Shown here: positions 6,324 to 6,625 of the stretch, piece by piece
Layout: each line of letters starts with the position of its first letter
Position numbering within the stretch: position 1 is the stretch's first letter
Origin: Clostridia bacterium
Lineage (GTDB): Bacteria > Bacillota > Clostridia > Christensenellales > QALW01
DNA length: 6,625 nt
Direction of reading: 5' to 3'
NCBI GenBank assembly: GCA_017964345.1
Contig: JAGCSD010000194.1
Location: 1 to 6,625, forward strand
Notes under the pieces: model-generated
Seen by the model: only the letters and a program-made list of their open reading frames with translations
The model's database searches: none
What the model was told of the DNA's origin: nothing
Translations under genes and position numbers: made by a program

Positions 6324-6352
6324 AGTATAGCACACTTTATAGGGGATTGCAA
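6324..6352 (-). promoter_or_regulatory. Sigma-A-type promoter of the apbE-rnf operon
   Basis: On the minus strand, TTGCAA (6347-6352) and TATACT (6324-6329) are separated by exactly 17 nt, and the -10 is extended by TGC (6330-6332). The region upstream of the -35 (6353-6371) is almost pure A/T, with a T6 and an A6 tract that resemble an UP element. The predicted transcription start is around 6315-6318, leaving a leader of about 30 nt with the apbE ribosome binding site. This is the only clear promoter ahead of the tightly overlapping genes. No obvious Rex or 0A-box sequence is seen in it. Confidence 0.8.
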
Positions 6353-6391
6353 GTATTTTTTAAGAAAAAACAGGATTTGTATGACTGTAAA

Positions 6392-6422
6392 ATGACCGCT
6401 GTCTTGGCAGGACAGCGGTCAT
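6392..6422 (-). terminator. Hairpin after spo0A, probable terminator
   Basis: A perfect 12-bp inverted repeat (ATGACCGCTGTC and its complement) encloses a 7-nt loop, 22 nt after the spo0A stop. In the spo0A direction the stem is followed by TTTACAG, a short U-tract; a better T6 comes only about 20 nt later (6365-6370). On the plus strand no T-tract follows. It is most simply the spo0A terminator, but the weak tail leaves read-through into the rnf operon possible. Confidence 0.72.
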
Positions 6423-6444
6423 GGTTTACGGTTGGTTTAAGGGG

Positions 6445-6625
6445 TTACAGCCGCCCGCCTTTCAGGATAAAGCGATCGGCGATCAGGGCGATAAATTCTC
6501 CGTTGGTCGGCTTATCGTTACGTCCGTACACGCGGAAACCGAAGATCTCGTTGATACTTTCGATCTTTCCCCGTGTCCAGGCGACCTCGATGGCGTGGCG
6601 GATGGCACGTTCCACCTTGCTGGGG
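6445..6625 (-). CDS. spo0A: Spo0A, sporulation master response regulator (partial, C-terminal 59 residues)
   Basis: The last 59 residues of Spo0A, the phosphorelay-controlled DNA-binding regulator that commits cells to sporulation. The fragment shows the end of the effector domain: [18 protein letters not shown], then [10 protein letters not shown], then [14 protein letters not shown]. These blocks match the highly conserved C-terminus of Firmicutes Spo0A, including the KPTNxEFIA stretch. The variable segment RVYGRND replaces the Bacillus loop. The N-terminal receiver and recognition helix lie outside the window to the right. The gene is transcribed in the same direction as the rnf operon and ends 158 nt before apbE. 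Its presence indicates an endospore-forming lineage. Confidence 0.95.
   Translation of the reverse strand, partial: PSKVERAIRHAIEVAWTRGKIESINEIFGFRVYGRNDKPTNGEFIALIADRFILKGGRL

Noticed and set aside
6322..6338. Small dyad AAAGT-N7-ACTTT over the -10 region as an operator
   Set aside because: Only 5 bp per arm and A/T-rich, so chance is likely; it matches no regulator site I recognise.
6288..6444. Search for Rex site, 0A box, riboswitch or small RNA in the intergenic region
   Set aside because: No TTGTGA-N6-TCACAA-like or TGTCGAA-like sequence is seen, and the predicted leader of about 30 nt is too short for a riboswitch.
1..6625. Mobile elements, CRISPR arrays, tRNA or phage genes
   Set aside because: No terminal repeats, direct-repeat arrays, transposase/integrase motifs or tRNA-like folds were seen; the window is a compact housekeeping-style operon.

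Overview
This window is almost entirely one minus-strand operon from a spore-forming, moderately GC-rich member of the Clostridia. The best guess is an Oscillospiraceae/Ruminococcaceae-type gut anaerobe; this rests on protein style and on a spo0A end, not on a database search. Read in the direction of transcription (high to low coordinates), the window holds: the 3' end of spo0A (6625-6445), a hairpin (6422-6392), a strong sigma-A-type promoter (6352-6324), apbE (6287-5301), a small membrane-anchored NusG-domain-II protein (5304-4954), a Gx-transporter/HepS-I-like membrane protein (4957-4454), then rnfC, rnfD, rnfG, rnfE, rnfA and the first 105 codons of rnfB, which runs off the left edge.

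The core is the Rnf complex (ferredoxin:NAD+ oxidoreductase, ion-translocating) in the usual CDGEAB order. RnfC carries the nucleotide/FMN-binding region and two 4Fe-4S clusters. RnfD and RnfG are the candidate covalent-FMN subunits, RnfA and RnfE form the paired membrane core with their conserved cysteines, and RnfB is the ferredoxin-side Fe-S subunit. The three genes in front look functionally linked. ApbE is the FAD:protein FMN transferase that should load FMN onto RnfD and RnfG. The NusG-II protein is a cysteine-containing domain predicted to face outward. The Gx/HepS-I protein is a small multi-helix membrane protein of uncertain role. Every junction from apbE to rnfA is an overlap (six ATGA, one TAATG), so the genes are probably translationally coupled; only rnfB is preceded by a short gap (13 nt).

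No mobile element, CRISPR array, tRNA or rRNA was seen, and there is no gene-free stretch over 300 bases. The points that merit a second look are molecular details inside a known system: a Ser instead of the usual Thr at the RnfD flavin acceptor, an irregular flavinylation motif in RnfG, a four-cysteine tail on RnfE, the apbE-NusG_II-Gx cassette fused to the rnf operon, and the promoter placed directly behind spo0A. I do not see evidence for a wholly new system.
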